A DNA stretch of 64,000 bases, from positions 186,001-250,000 of the forward strand of contig NZ_JAANCM010000002.1 in assembly GCF_011603255.1 (NCBI RefSeq). Direction: 5' to 3'. Under the pieces are notes generated by a model. The model was not told where the DNA came from and ran no database searches. It saw only the letters and a program-made list of their open reading frames with translations. A program made the position numbers and the translations under genes. The DNA comes from Ferranicluibacter rubi (GTDB lineage Bacteria; Pseudomonadota; Alphaproteobacteria; Rhizobiales; Rhizobiaceae). Below are positions 44,437 through 55,099 of the stretch, one piece after another; within the stretch, counting starts at the first letter, position 1, and every line of letters starts with the position of its first letter.

Positions 44437-45369
44437 TCAGGCTGACAGCATCAGGTCCATGTTCTGAACGGCGGCACCCGAGGCGCCCTTGCCGAGATTG
44501 TCGAGCAGCGCCACGAGGTTGACATGCTCGCCACCCGGCGTGCCGAAGACGAACAGCTTCATGCGGTCGGTGCCCGCGAGTTCCACGGCGTCCACGCGCG
44601 GCAGGGTGGCGCTGGTTTCCAGCGGCACGACCTCGACGATCGACTGGCCCGCATAATGCGCAAAGAGCGCGCCGTGAATGCTCTCCAGCGTCGCACCGTT
44701 GCCGACCTCTTCGAGGAACAGCGGAACCTGCACGATCATGCCCTGCGGGAACTTGCCGACGGAGGGCGAGAACAAGGGTGTGCGTGCCAGCATGCCATGT
44801 GTCTTCATCTCGGCCACATGCTTGTGCTTCAGCGGCAGGCCGTAGAGGAAGCCGGGGGAGGTGATGGGATCGGGGTTTTCAGGGTCTTCGATCTGGGCGA
44901 TCATCTGCTTGCCGCCGCCGGTATAGCCGGAGATCGCGTTGACGCTGACCGGATAGCTTTCCGGCAGAATGCCCGCCTGCCGCAGCGGCCGCACGAGGCC
45001 GATGGCGCCGGTCGGATAGCAGCCGGGATTGGCGACGAGGCGCGAGGCGCGGATCTTGTCGGCCTGGGCGGCATCCATTTCCGCAAAGCCATAGGCCCAG
45101 TCGGACGCCACGCGATAGGCAGTCGATGTATCGATGATGCGGACGCTGTTGTTGCCGGCGAGCATGCCGACGGCCTCTTTGGAGGCGTCGTCCGGAAGGC
45201 AGAGAATGGCGATGTCGGCGCTGTTCAGAAGGTCTTCGCGCAAGGCCGCATTGCGCCGCTCTGCCGCGGGGATCGACAGGAGCTCGACATCCTTGCGGTC
45301 GGCCATGCGGGCGCGGATCTGCAGCCCCGTGGTGCCATGTTCGCCATCGATGAAGATCTTCGCCGTCAT
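44437..45369 (-). CDS. argC: N-acetyl-gamma-glutamyl-phosphate reductase
   Basis: Third step of arginine synthesis. 310 residues, the shorter type-2 form. [18 protein letters not shown] is the NADP-binding start; the active-site Cys is in [31 protein letters not shown] follows. The rpsI-speB-argC neighbourhood is conserved in Rhizobiaceae. Confidence 0.95.
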   Translation of the reverse strand: MTAKIFIDGEHGTTGLQIRARMADRKDVELLSIPAAERRNAALREDLLNSADIAILCLPDDASKEAVGMLAGNNSVRIIDTSTAYRVASDWAYGFAEMDAAQADKIRASRLVANPGCYPTGAIGLVRPLRQAGILPESYPVSVNAISGYTGGGKQMIAQIEDPENPDPITSPGFLYGLPLKHKHVAEMKTHGMLARTPLFSPSVGKFPQGMIVQVPLFLEEVGNGATLESIHGALFAHYAGQSIVEVVPLETSATLPRVDAVELAGTDRMKLFVFGTPGGEHVNLVALLDNLGKGASGAAVQNMDLMLSA

Positions 45370-45461
45370 GTCTTTGTCCCGTCGGTTCAAGAGGTTGCGC
45401 GTCGCGCCGGACTCAGTCTGTCATGCTCTTGATTCAGTTTGATAACAGTAGCCAGCAAACG

Positions 45462-46415
45462 TTACCGGCTGGCCGCAAGCCGCTCCGCGCGCAGGCCGAG
45501 CATATACATTGCGACGGTGGATGCGGCAATGGCGGTGATATCGGCATGGTCGTAGGCCGGCGCCACCTCGACCACGTCGGACCCGCGAATGTCGAGAGGC
45601 GCGAGCTTCCGCATGACCGACAGGAGCTTCGCGCTTGAAAACCCGCCCGAGACCGGCGTACCCGTGCCCGGCGCAAAGGCCGGATCGAGGCAATCGATAT
45701 CGACCGTGAGATAGGCCGCAGCACCTTTGGTCTGTGCGAGGATCTCGGCGGCGATAGCGGACGCGCTCATTTCCTCCACCGCATCGCCGTAGAGAATGCG
45801 AATGCCGAAATCTTCCGGCGCATGCGTCCGGATGCCGACCTGGATCGAGCGCGCGGGATCGATGAGACCCTCGCGAACGGCGCGACCGACGAAGGAGCCG
45901 TGATCGATCCGGCCTTCGGCGTCAGGCCATGTATCCTGATGCGCATCGAACTGGACAAGGGCGAGCGGCCCGTGCTTGGCGGCGTGTGCCCTGAGAAGCG
46001 GCAGCGTGATGAAGTGGTCGCCGCCGAGCGTCAGCAGATAGGGCACGGACGCAATGATCCGCTCCGCCTCCTGCGCGATCGTGGCCGGCGTTTTCTCGTG
46101 ATACCCGTAGTCGAGCAGGCAATCGCCGGCGTCGACCACCGCCATCTCGGCAAAGAGGTCGCGCTGGAACGGATATTGCGGATCGTTGTCGAAGATAGCC
46201 GACGCCCGCCGGATGGCCTGCGGCCCGAAGCGGGCACCCGGCCTGTTGGACGTCGCCGCATCGAACGGAATGCCCCACACGACGGCATCGACGCCGGTGA
46301 ATGTCTTGCTGTAGCGGCGGCGCATGAAGGACAGAATACCGGCATGGGTCGGGTCGCTGGCAGCGCTCAGCAGCGAGTCGGCTGTGATGGCGTGATCGAT
46401 CGATTTGCCGGCCAT
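45462..46415 (-). CDS. speB: agmatinase (ureohydrolase family)
   Basis: Hydrolyses agmatine to putrescine and urea. 317 residues. Mn ligands are present in GGDHFITLP, QFDAHQDTW and TVDIDCLDPAFAPGTGTP. Some family members act on guanidinobutyrate or other guanidines, so the substrate is likely rather than certain. Confidence 0.92.
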   Translation of the reverse strand: MAGKSIDHAITADSLLSAASDPTHAGILSFMRRRYSKTFTGVDAVVWGIPFDAATSNRPGARFGPQAIRRASAIFDNDPQYPFQRDLFAEMAVVDAGDCLLDYGYHEKTPATIAQEAERIIASVPYLLTLGGDHFITLPLLRAHAAKHGPLALVQFDAHQDTWPDAEGRIDHGSFVGRAVREGLIDPARSIQVGIRTHAPEDFGIRILYGDAVEEMSASAIAAEILAQTKGAAAYLTVDIDCLDPAFAPGTGTPVSGGFSSAKLLSVMRKLAPLDIRGSDVVEVAPAYDHADITAIAASTVAMYMLGLRAERLAASR

Positions 46416-46612
46416 GGAAACTCCGAAGGACGTTGAGCCAAAAGTGGGGGAATTCTGCATCTCTGGCAAGAGACGTTTTTCCGGTGTTGGTCGGTCTAAC
46501 GGCTGTTGGCACTACATCTAGAGGTGGCAGACGCCAGCAGGCGAACTTGCAATATGTATATTCCTAATATAATGAATTCTCTTCATGTGTGACATGCTCC
46601 CGATGGAACGGA

Positions 46613-48562
46613 ATGCTTTATAGACGCGAAATTGATGGTCTTCGTGCCACTGCCGTGACCGCTGTCGTCCTTCATCACGCCGGCGTGCCGTTTCTCCCCG
46701 GAGGGTTCCTGGGGGTCGATATCTTTTTCGTTATCAGTGGATATCTGATCACGGCCATCATCGTCCGAGAGCTTCAGTCCGGGACGTTCTCGCTGACGGC
46801 ATTTTACGACAGGCGTGTCAGACGTATTCTCCCTGCGCTTCTGGTGATGCTGACAGCCACCATACCGTTCGCATGGATGTGGATGATTCCAGTAGACTTC
46901 AAGGCGTACGCGCAGTCTCTGCTGTCGAGCCTGTTCTCCTATTCGAACATTCATTTTGCAACGAAGGACGGCTATTTCGCGCCTGACATGGATCGGGCAC
47001 CCCTGTTGCATACCTGGAGTCTGGCTGTTGAGGAGCAGTTCTATCTACTCTTTCCGATCCTCGTCGTATTTCTAACGAGAACGAGGAGGAATGTCCTTGT
47101 GCCCGCGATGGTCGGGATTTTCACTCTCAGTTTTCTCTTTTGTCTTGTTGGGGTTCGTTCATTCCCGACGATAAATTTCTACTTCCTCACCAGCCGGGCA
47201 TGGGAGCTTCTGGGCGGGGCCCTTTTTTCTTTCGTGGCGTCTTCCCGGTCACGTCGTGTCAATGAGGTGGCATCGCTTGTCGGCCTTGCGCTGATCCTCG
47301 TTTCCTTCCTGCTGCCAACGGTTCAACAGGCTTGGCCCTCGGCTCTGACGCTTGCCCCCGTTCTCGGGGCAGGCCTCCTTCTCGTGTTCGGAGTGCAGGG
47401 AACATTCACGGCGCGTGTCTTGTCTCTGCGGCCGCTCGTGGGCCTTGGTCTCGTCAGCTACAGCTTCTACCTCTGGCACCAGCCGTTCTTTGCCTTTGCC
47501 CGGATCCGCAGTGCGGCTGAGCCACCTCTTGCGGTTATGCTCGGCCTTGCTCTTGCAGCGCTCGTGGTCTCCGTTGTCACTTGGCGTTTTATCGAGCAAC
47601 CGTTCCGCAAGCACAGCGGGCCTTTTCGGATAGGCTGGAAGCCTTTTCGGATGTTTATCGCCGCTGCCGGCATTCTGATCGTAACCGTGAGCGCTGCGGG
47701 TCAGATAACCAAGGGTCTGCCTTGGCGAATGCCGTCCCAGGTTATCGCGATGTTACGCGAAAGCGAATGGAATACGGCCTGTCTTTTCGATGAGAAGTCC
47801 GACCTTCCCGTATTTCCTCTGATCGAATGCCTTCATAATCCGGGGCATTCTGAGGCCTATGCGATCTGGGGAGATTCGATTTCGTCGTCGCTGTCAGGCG
47901 TGCTGGCGAGCGAACTCGATTCACGCGGCGTTACCCTTCAGCAATTTACACACGGTTTTTGCGCTCCGCTTCCCGGTGTCTCCGTTCCGTCCGTCGAACC
48001 GAGCGCACATTGCAGCGCATTTAATTCGAGCGTGCTCGAACAGATCCTTGCTTCGCCCGATATCAAGACGGTGGTGCTTGCAGCCTCCTGGATGAAGTTT
48101 TTCGGCTACCCCGGTTACGAGATCGACGGAACAATCGATCCTCTCCGGGACGAGGATAAACGTGCGGTCACCCAGCGGCTCAAGGACACGATCGCGACAA
48201 TCGAAGCTTCCGGGCGTCTCGTCGTACTGGTCTATCCCCATCCGCAACCTGACACGAGCCTCATGGATATGGTCGTACAGCAGATGCTGAGAGGGGTGAT
48301 TCAGCCGGAAGTGATCATTCCCTACGCCAACTTTATACGTCGCAGCGCCCTCAGCCGTTCAGTGCTCGATGCGGCAGCCAGCCGTAAAACACTGAAGGTG
48401 TTCCCGGAAGACATCTTCTGCAACGTTTCATCGGGTGGCGGTTGTGCGCTCGTGTCGGATGGATTGCCTTACCTGGCCGATATCCGACACTTTACCACGA
48501 CGGGCGCCAAGCGCGTGGTCGGGGCGATCATCGACCAGCTATCAGACCGACAGAAAAGTTAA
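46613..48562 (+). CDS. OafA/YrhL-type acyltransferase with SGNH domain
   Basis: 649 residues. The acyltransferase-3 membrane domain (about 1-370) has YRREIDGLRATAVTAVVLHHAG, GGFLGVDIFFVISGYLIT and HTWSLAVEEQFYLLFP. A C-terminal SGNH-like domain (about 405-645) shows AIWGDSISSSLSG in place of GDSH and a GLPYLADIRHFTTTGA block near the end. O-acylates a surface polysaccharide. The upstream flank is AT-rich, and codon choice is less GC-biased than neighbours. Confidence 0.9.
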   Translation: MLYRREIDGLRATAVTAVVLHHAGVPFLPGGFLGVDIFFVISGYLITAIIVRELQSGTFSLTAFYDRRVRRILPALLVMLTATIPFAWMWMIPVDFKAYAQSLLSSLFSYSNIHFATKDGYFAPDMDRAPLLHTWSLAVEEQFYLLFPILVVFLTRTRRNVLVPAMVGIFTLSFLFCLVGVRSFPTINFYFLTSRAWELLGGALFSFVASSRSRRVNEVASLVGLALILVSFLLPTVQQAWPSALTLAPVLGAGLLLVFGVQGTFTARVLSLRPLVGLGLVSYSFYLWHQPFFAFARIRSAAEPPLAVMLGLALAALVVSVVTWRFIEQPFRKHSGPFRIGWKPFRMFIAAAGILIVTVSAAGQITKGLPWRMPSQVIAMLRESEWNTACLFDEKSDLPVFPLIECLHNPGHSEAYAIWGDSISSSLSGVLASELDSRGVTLQQFTHGFCAPLPGVSVPSVEPSAHCSAFNSSVLEQILASPDIKTVVLAASWMKFFGYPGYEIDGTIDPLRDEDKRAVTQRLKDTIATIEASGRLVVLVYPHPQPDTSLMDMVVQQMLRGVIQPEVIIPYANFIRRSALSRSVLDAAASRKTLKVFPEDIFCNVSSGGGCALVSDGLPYLADIRHFTTTGAKRVVGAIIDQLSDRQKS

Positions 48563-48685
48563 CGCTCGTTGCCGCCGGCAACCAGGCGTTCTGAGGTTGG
48601 GGGCGCAGGCTCGACCTCCCTGAAATGTCGGGGCTCGCGGCCGGTAGGGTCGTCTCGCTAGCCGCTGCAAACGCCGGATGAACAA

Positions 48686-48716
48686 ACGAAAAAGGCGGAG
48701 CCGAAGCCCCGCCTTT
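48686..48716 (-). terminator. rho-independent terminator after rpsI
   Basis: On the minus strand AAAGGCGG and CCGCCTTT pair around GGGCTTCGGCT, followed by a T run. It lies 25 bases after rpsI. Confidence 0.82.
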
Positions 48717-48740
48717 GACGCAGTCCTGAAATCGAAGCGA

Positions 48741-49214
48741 TTAACGCTTGGAGAACTGGAACGAACGACGGGCCTTCGCCTTGCCGTACTTCTTACGCTC
48801 GACGACGCGGCTGTCGCGGGTCAGGAAGCCACCCTTCTTGAGGACCGGACGCAGGCCCGGCTCGTAGTAGGTGAGGGCCTTGGAGATGCCATGACGAACA
48901 GCACCGGCCTGGCCGGACAGACCGCCGCCGGCAACCGTGGCGTCGATGTCGAACTGGCCGTCACGAGCAGCTGCGAAGATCGGCTGGCGCAGAATCATCT
49001 GCAGAACCGGACGCGCGAAATACTCGGGATAAGCCTTGCCGTTGATGGTGATCTTGCCGGAGCCCGGCTTGATCCAGACGCGGGCGACGGCGTTCTTGCG
49101 CTTGCCGGTCGCGTAGGAGCGGCCCTGGGCGTCGATCTTCTTGACATGAACGGGAGCAGCGTTGCTGGCTTCCACGACCGTGCCAAGTTCTTTCAGAGAG
49201 GAGAGGTCGGCCAC
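48741..49214 (-). CDS. rpsI: 30S ribosomal protein S9
   Basis: 157 residues. The S9 signature [19 protein letters not shown] and the terminal [17 protein letters not shown], which reaches the P-site tRNA, are intact. It begins two bases after rplM, the universal pairing. Confidence 0.98.
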   Translation of the reverse strand: MADLSSLKELGTVVEASNAAPVHVKKIDAQGRSYATGKRKNAVARVWIKPGSGKITINGKAYPEYFARPVLQMILRQPIFAAARDGQFDIDATVAGGGLSGQAGAVRHGISKALTYYEPGLRPVLKKGGFLTRDSRVVERKKYGKAKARRSFQFSKR

Positions 49215-49216
49215 GA

Positions 49217-49681
49217 TCAGGCGCTCCTTACGTTCTTCGTGTTCAGCTTGGCGACGTCGAGGACGGTCGGCTGCTGCGCTTCATGCGGATGGTTCGTGCC
49301 TGCGTAGACGCGAAGGTTCTTCATCTGGCGACGGCCGAGGGGGCCGCGGGGAACCATGCGCTCGACAGCCTTCTCGAGAACGCGCTCCGGGAAGCGGCCT
49401 TCGATGATCTGGCGCGCGGTGCGCTCCTTGATGCCGCCGGGATAGCCGGTGTGCCAGTAGTACTTCTTGTCGGTGTACTTCTTGCCAGTAAGCACGGCCT
49501 TCTCGGCATTGATGACGATGACGTTGTCGCCGTCGTCGACATGCGGAGTGTAGGTGACCTTATGCTTGCCGCGCAGGATGTTGGCGATGATGGTCGCGAC
49601 GCGACCCACAACGAGGCCTTCGGCGTCGATGAGGATCCACTTCTTCTCCACCTCTGCAGGCTTCTGAACGAAGGTTGACAT
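49217..49681 (-). CDS. rplM: 50S ribosomal protein L13
   Basis: 154 residues starting [23 protein letters not shown]13 signature region [30 protein letters not shown] is present. An in-frame upstream extension is not used. Confidence 0.98.
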   Translation of the reverse strand: MSTFVQKPAEVEKKWILIDAEGLVVGRVATIIANILRGKHKVTYTPHVDDGDNVIVINAEKAVLTGKKYTDKKYYWHTGYPGGIKERTARQIIEGRFPERVLEKAVERMVPRGPLGRRQMKNLRVYAGTNHPHEAQQPTVLDVAKLNTKNVRSA

Positions 49682-50041
49682 GATGAAACTCTTTCGTTTG
49701 GGACCCGATACGTTGCCGCCGGGCGTTTTTTGTTGCTTGATTTGCGGTAGCAAACCCGAAGGGAAGACCCGCAAAGAGAACGCGGACGTGACCGTCCCCG
49801 AACAGGGTGGCTTATAAGGTCAGGCCGCTTTGCCCGTCAAGAGGTGGGGATGATAGGCCTGCAAGATGCGGTGAGCAAAATCAATGGGTTATATATGTGG
49901 TTTTATAATACCACAAGAAATTTCATCGATTCTGGTTACGTGGAGCCGTCTTCAAAGCGCATCCGGTGCCGTTCGACTTGAAAGCATGAGCCCGGCGGCG
50001 TAGCTGAAGATCGAATTCCGCCCCCTTTAGAAGGAGCCGAC
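49682..50041. other. divergent promoter region of rplM-rpsI and the hydratase
   Basis: 360 bases without a gene. An AT-rich patch holds TGTGGT / ACCACA, a 6-8-6 inverted repeat at 49896-49915, possibly an operator or leader hairpin. Confidence 0.4.
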
Positions 50042-50863
50042 ATGGCCGATATCGTTTCCCTGCACCGGCAGGAGCCCCGCGACCTCGTGCTGCGGGAACG
50101 CGAGGGTAGCGTGCTGCGCCTGACGCTGAACCATCCGCCGCTCAATGTGCTTTCGACGGCAGTCATCGAAGCGCTACTGGCGGAACTCGACGCAGCGGCT
50201 GCGGACACCTCGCTGCGCGTCATCATTCTCGCGGCGACCGGAGCGGTGTTCTCGGCGGGCCTCGATCTGGATGAGATGACCCGGCGGCGGGCAGACGAGG
50301 ATGCCGGCCATGATGCGTTCGCGGCGGCCTTTGCGCTTTCGGCGCGGCTGATGACGACGATCTCGGCGCTTCCGCAGCCTGTCATCGCCGAGATCGACGG
50401 GCTGGCAACGGCGGCGGGCTGCGAATTGGTGGCGGCGTGCGATCTCGCCATCTGCACGGATACGGCGACGTTCTGCACGCCGGGCGTCAATATCGGCGTC
50501 GCGCCGATGGGCGCGGTCGTGGCGCTGGCCCGTGCGGCCAGCCGCAAGCAGGCGATGGAAATGCTGCTGACGGGCGAGACGATCGATGCCTCCACGGCCA
50601 AGGATTTCGGCCTCGTGAACCGCATCGTGCCGAAGCAATATCTGCGGCAGGTGGTGGACAAATACGCCGCCGTCATCGCCTCGAAGTCGCAGGATGCGCA
50701 GCGTGGGGTGAAGGCCGCCTTCGACCGGCAGGCGTCGATGTCGCGCGAGGCGGCCTATGCCGAGGCCGCAAGCGCGGAAGCCGAAAGCGCGCTGACGCCG
50801 GATGCTGTCGAGGGAGCGGGGGCGTTTCTGGCGAACCGTACGCCTGTCTGGCCCGGCTCCTAG
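50042..50863 (+). CDS. enoyl-CoA hydratase/isomerase family protein
   Basis: 273 residues. The crotonase oxyanion-hole segments are GAVFSAGLDLDEM and EIDGLATAAGCELVAACDLAI. The usual second glutamate site reads IGVAPMGAVVALARA, so the precise reaction (hydratase or isomerase) is uncertain. AGAAGGAGCCGAC precedes the ATG. Confidence 0.88.
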   Translation: MADIVSLHRQEPRDLVLREREGSVLRLTLNHPPLNVLSTAVIEALLAELDAAAADTSLRVIILAATGAVFSAGLDLDEMTRRRADEDAGHDAFAAAFALSARLMTTISALPQPVIAEIDGLATAAGCELVAACDLAICTDTATFCTPGVNIGVAPMGAVVALARAASRKQAMEMLLTGETIDASTAKDFGLVNRIVPKQYLRQVVDKYAAVIASKSQDAQRGVKAAFDRQASMSREAAYAEAASAEAESALTPDAVEGAGAFLANRTPVWPGS

Positions 50864-50869
50864 CACCCG

Positions 50870-51706
50870 TCAGGCGAGCTTCAGGAGTAGGGCGCCGAGT
50901 GCGATAAGGCAGGCGGCTGCGATGCGGAAGGGGCTGATGCGCTCCTTCAGCACGGTGACGGAGATCACGATCGCAAAGAGGATCGAGGTTTCGCGCAGGG
51001 CGGCAACGGTTGCGACCGGCGCCTTGGTCATCGCCCAGAGCGCGATGCCGTAGGAGCCGATGGAGCCTGCGCCGCCAACAAGGCCGCGCCACCCGTTGTG
51101 CCGGATGTGACGCAGCACGGGTGCGGCACCCCGTCGCGAGATCGCCCAGCCGAACAGCAGCACGGGCGGCAGCAGCGCCATCCACAGCGTGTAGGAAATG
51201 GCATTGCCGGAAATGCGCGCGCCGATGCCATCGACATAGGTATAGGCGGCAATGAAGAGCGCGTTGACGAGCGCGAGCACGATGGCCCGTGTGCCGCTGC
51301 GGCGCGCCTCGAAGGCGAGCGTGAAGATGCCGGCGGAAATGGCGAGGATGCCGAGGGAGGCGCCCTGGGTCAGCTTTTCCCCGACGATCATGCTGCTGGT
51401 CGCGGCAATGAGCAGCGGTGCGCCGCCGCGCATCAGCGGATAGACGAGCCCGATATCGCCGGCGGTGTAGGCGGCGGCCACGAGATGGAAATAGCCGAAC
51501 TGCAGCACGGCGGAGGCGAGCAGAAACGGCACCGCCCGCGCATCCGGCAACGGTATGAAGGGCAGGAACGGCAGGGCGATGACGGCAGCACCCAGCGCAA
51601 TCATCGCCGCATCCAGCGACTTGTCCGTCCCGGCCTTCACCATCGCATTCCACCCTGCATGCAGCAGGGCGCCGAAAAGAACGAAGAGGAGGACGTCGAG
51701 CGGCAC
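50870..51706 (-). CDS. EamA/DMT family transporter
   Basis: 278 residues from a GTG; ten predicted membrane helices in two EamA repeats (FVLFGALLHAGWNAMVK at the start, APVATVAALRETSILFAIVISVTVLKERISPFRIAAA in the second). Likely a metabolite exporter; substrate unknown. A longer upstream frame is low-complexity and rejected. Confidence 0.85.
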   Translation of the reverse strand: MPLDVLLFVLFGALLHAGWNAMVKAGTDKSLDAAMIALGAAVIALPFLPFIPLPDARAVPFLLASAVLQFGYFHLVAAAYTAGDIGLVYPLMRGGAPLLIAATSSMIVGEKLTQGASLGILAISAGIFTLAFEARRSGTRAIVLALVNALFIAAYTYVDGIGARISGNAISYTLWMALLPPVLLFGWAISRRGAAPVLRHIRHNGWRGLVGGAGSIGSYGIALWAMTKAPVATVAALRETSILFAIVISVTVLKERISPFRIAAACLIALGALLLKLA

Positions 51707-51944
51707 GGGACACCGGAGGGGGAGGGTGGCGGAAGCGCGCCTCCGTTGTGGCAAGGCCGGGGCGAGACCGCAAGCACCGCCAGGTGCCAGCACGACAGTT
51801 TTATGACAGAGATGCCGTTTTAGGCAGATCCGGAAGGGTCTTTTCGACGGAAAGAGATATTTTCCCGGGAACAGCGCAGATCGCTCCCATCTTTTCCGTT
51901 GGAAAGATGGAAAATGCGCGCCAGAAAGAGAGGCAGGAGGCACC

Positions 51945-52373
51945 ATGAATCACGATCAGTACCCGGACATCTACATCAAGGACATTCTGCGCTCGACGCG
52001 GACGATCGCGCTCGTGGGCGCCTCGGTCAATCCGGAGCGCCCGAGCTACCGGGTGATGGGCTTCCTGCTGCGCAAGGGCTACATCGTTCACCCGGTCAAT
52101 CCGGGCCTCGCCGGCAGCCAGCTTCAGGGCCGCACCGTCTATGGTCGTCTGGCCGAGATCGAAGAGCCGATCGACATGATCGACATCTTCCGCGCCGCCG
52201 ACGCCCTGCCGGCACTGGTGGACGAGATCCTTGCGCTCGATCCCCTGCCGAAGGTCATGTGGGGCCAACTCTCCGTTCGCGACGACGCGGCGGCTGCGAA
52301 GGCCGAGGCGCGCGGTATCAAGGTGGTGATGGACCGCTGCCCGGCGATGGAGTATCCGCGGCTCGTTGGCTGA
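51945..52373 (+). CDS. CoA-binding (YccU-type) protein
   Basis: 142 residues. Rossmann-like CoA-binding fold: TIALVGASVNPERPSYRVMGFLLRKGYIVHPVNPGLAG, then VMWGQLSVRDDAAAAKAEARGIKVVMDRCPAMEY. Function of the family is poorly known. GAGGCACC lies before the ATG. Confidence 0.9.
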   Translation: MNHDQYPDIYIKDILRSTRTIALVGASVNPERPSYRVMGFLLRKGYIVHPVNPGLAGSQLQGRTVYGRLAEIEEPIDMIDIFRAADALPALVDEILALDPLPKVMWGQLSVRDDAAAAKAEARGIKVVMDRCPAMEYPRLVG

Positions 52374-52641
52374 TCAGGCTGCCTTTCATGGGCGGTGAAC
52401 GGCCCGATCGGTATCGATTCGAACACCGGACGGTCAACGATGAGGGGACGTCAATCTGTCCGCCGGAAAGGCCTTCACCAGGTTAACTCGTGTTGCTGCA
52501 TTTAGAAAAATGAAATGCCGTTGTGGCAATCTGGAGGAAGTGGAAGGCCGGTCTGCAGATAAAATACATGCCGTTTGTACATACGGGTATTTTTTCAGCA
52601 GAGTCGTTTCGTCGGCCAATGTGGAAAGTGACTCCGTGTTT

Positions 52642-53529
52642 ATGCAGCAGCAACTGATGTCCATTCTTTCCTCCCTTCCGGACCCCGCCTTCATCCTGAC
52701 GCGTAGCGGCAGGTATGCAGCTATATTCGGGGGAAAGGATCTCCGGCATTATCATGACGGCAGCGGTCTTGTCGGACGCAGCATTTTTGATGTGCTGAAA
52801 GAGGATAAGGCACAGTGGTTTGCTGGCGAAATCGAAAAGGCATTGGAGAGTGGCGTACTCCATATCGTCGAATATGAACTCAGCGGCAACGACGTCAACG
52901 GAGCCGGCGACGGCCCTAGCCATTCCATCTGGTTTGAAGGACGTGTTCAGGCGCTCGATTTTCAGGTGGAAGGCGAGGCTGCTGTCGTCTGGGTGGCAAG
53001 CAACATCACGGACAAGAACGAGGTTCAACAAGAGCTGCGCCAACTCAGCGAGACGGACGCCCTTACAGGGCTCTACAATCGGCGAAAGCTTATCGAGACC
53101 CTGGATCAACGCCTTGCGATCTTCAAACGGGAAAAATCGCAAACGTCGGTACTCGTTTTCGATCTCGACAATTTCAAACGGCTGAATGACGAGATGGGAC
53201 ATCAGGCAGGCGATGCCGCCTTGGTCGAGATTGCCCGCCTATGCCGACAGCATCTGCGTCAGAGCGATGTGATTGCCCGTTTTGGTGGCGACGAATTCGT
53301 GATTGTCATGCCCGGTACGCATCGTTGCGATGCGCTGGAAATTTCCGAGCGATTGCGCGTGCATGTTCCGATTGTTCTCAGGGAGAATTTGCGCTGCGAT
53401 GCGACGATCAGCGGCGGCGTCAGCGAGTTCAATGGGCCGGATCGCTTTTCCAGCGACATCCTCAGACGCGCTGACGAGGGGTTGTATCTATCGAAACGAG
53501 CGGGTCGCAACCGGGTCTCGGCTCTGTAG
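52642..53529 (+). CDS. PAS-GGDEF diguanylate cyclase
   Basis: Makes cyclic di-GMP. 295 residues from the chosen ATG. A PAS domain starts LMSILSSLPDPAFILTRSGRYAAIFGG and the GGDEF domain at about 125 has DALTGLYNRRKLIE, VFDLDNFKRLND and the active site RFGGDEFVIVM. An RxxD inhibitory site is not obvious. A frame open from 52510 could add 44 residues without recognisable features. Confidence 0.88.
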   Translation: MQQQLMSILSSLPDPAFILTRSGRYAAIFGGKDLRHYHDGSGLVGRSIFDVLKEDKAQWFAGEIEKALESGVLHIVEYELSGNDVNGAGDGPSHSIWFEGRVQALDFQVEGEAAVVWVASNITDKNEVQQELRQLSETDALTGLYNRRKLIETLDQRLAIFKREKSQTSVLVFDLDNFKRLNDEMGHQAGDAALVEIARLCRQHLRQSDVIARFGGDEFVIVMPGTHRCDALEISERLRVHVPIVLRENLRCDATISGGVSEFNGPDRFSSDILRRADEGLYLSKRAGRNRVSAL

Positions 53530-53813
53530 CCGCCGGTCGGCGCAACCATTCGCTGCAAAGGTTGGATAATGCGGCGCCAATCTCCGCGTAGGACCGCATC
53601 CTGACCCCGCCGACCGTGACATGAAACGTCGCCCGCCGCAGCCGCGCCGATGAAAGAACACGCCGTTCGCCTCTTCCGGTCCGACGTCCGGTCTGGGATA
53701 GTGTGCCGAACGAGAAACGTCGAGGCCGGGGAACAAGACATAGGTCGCGACCCCGCTGCCACGACGCACCATCGGGCGCTGCCACGGCGCGCTCGCCACA
53801 GGGAGGACGAGAG

Positions 53814-55094
53814 ATGACGAACGCACCGGGGTTCAACACGCTGGCCGTACACGCCGGTGCGCAGCCCGATCCGACGACGGGCGCGCGCGCCACGCCGATC
53901 TACCAGACGACCAGCTTCGTCTTCGACGATGCCGACCATGCCGCGTCGCTGTTCGGGCTCCAGTCCTTCGGCAACATCTATACGCGCATCACGAACCCGA
54001 CACAGGCCGTACTGGAGGAACGCGTCGCGGCGCTGGAGGGTGGGATGGCGGCGCTTGCGGTGGCGTCGGGCCACGCCGCGCAGCTGATCGCGTTTCATAC
54101 GCTGATGTCGCCGGGCGACAATTTCATTGCTGCGCGCAGGCTTTACGGCGGTTCCATCAACCAGTTCGGACAGGCCTTCAAATCCTTCGACTGGCAGGTG
54201 CGGTGGGCCGATACGGCGGCGCCCGAAAGCTTCGAGGCGGAAATCGACGGGCGGACGAAGGCGATCTTCATCGAGAGCCTGGCCAATCCCGGCGGCACCT
54301 TCGTCGATATCGAAGCCATTGCCGAGATCGCCCATCGCAATGGCCTGCCGCTGATCGTCGACAACACGATGGCGACGCCGTATCTCGTGCGGCCGATCGA
54401 GCACGGCGCCGATATCGTCGTGCATTCGCTGACGAAATTCATGGGCGGCCATGGCAATTCCATGGGCGGCATTCTGGTGGATGGCGGCACCTTCGACTGG
54501 TCGGCGTCTGGCAAATATCCGGCACTGTCGGATCCGCGGCCGGACTATAACGGCATGGTGCTGCACACCACCTTCGGCAACATCGCCTTCGCGATCGCAG
54601 CCCGCGTGCTCGGCCTGCGCGATCTCGGCCCCGCGATCTCCCCCTTCAACGCCTTCATGCTGCTGACCGGCATCGAGACGCTGCCGCTGCGCATGCAGCG
54701 CCACTGCGACAATGCGCTCGTCGTCGCGCGCTATCTCGCCGGGCACGACAAGGTGGCCTGGGTTAATTATGCCGGCCTCGAGAGCGACCCGAACCATGCG
54801 CTACAGCAGCGCTATGCACCGCGCGGGGCAGGAGCTGTTTTCACTTTCGGTCTGAAGGGCGGCTATGCCGCGGGCAAGGCCTTTGTGGAAGGCGTCTCGA
54901 TGCTCTCGCATCTCGCCAATATCGGCGACACCCGCTCGCTCGTCATCCACCCCGCCTCCACCACGCACAGCCAGCTCAACGACGAGCAGCTGGTGTCGGC
55001 CGGTGCGGGGCCCGAGGTCGTCCGACTGTCGATCGGCATCGAGGATGCCGCGGATATCGTCGCCGATCTCGAACAATCGCTGGCAAAGGTCTGA
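53814..55094 (+). CDS. metY: O-acetylhomoserine sulfhydrylase
   Basis: Makes homocysteine from O-acetylhomoserine and sulfide. 426 residues. PLP-enzyme motifs: YTRITNPTQAVLEERVAALEGG, DNTMATPYLVRPIEHGADIVVHSLTKFMGGHG with the PLP lysine. GGGAGGACGAG precedes the ATG. The cupin gene follows six bases later, a common rhizobial pair. Confidence 0.94.
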   Translation: MTNAPGFNTLAVHAGAQPDPTTGARATPIYQTTSFVFDDADHAASLFGLQSFGNIYTRITNPTQAVLEERVAALEGGMAALAVASGHAAQLIAFHTLMSPGDNFIAARRLYGGSINQFGQAFKSFDWQVRWADTAAPESFEAEIDGRTKAIFIESLANPGGTFVDIEAIAEIAHRNGLPLIVDNTMATPYLVRPIEHGADIVVHSLTKFMGGHGNSMGGILVDGGTFDWSASGKYPALSDPRPDYNGMVLHTTFGNIAFAIAARVLGLRDLGPAISPFNAFMLLTGIETLPLRMQRHCDNALVVARYLAGHDKVAWVNYAGLESDPNHALQQRYAPRGAGAVFTFGLKGGYAAGKAFVEGVSMLSHLANIGDTRSLVIHPASTTHSQLNDEQLVSAGAGPEVVRLSIGIEDAADIVADLEQSLAKV

Positions 55095-55099
55095 CGCCG

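Noticed and set aside
53530-53813. SAM-type riboswitch upstream of metY
   Set aside because: Looked for the SAM-II and SAH core patterns typical of Alphaproteobacteria and found none.
53462-53893. 143-codon minus-strand frame before metY
   Set aside because: Overlaps the cyclase 3' end and the metY start; Arg/Pro-rich shadow with no motif.
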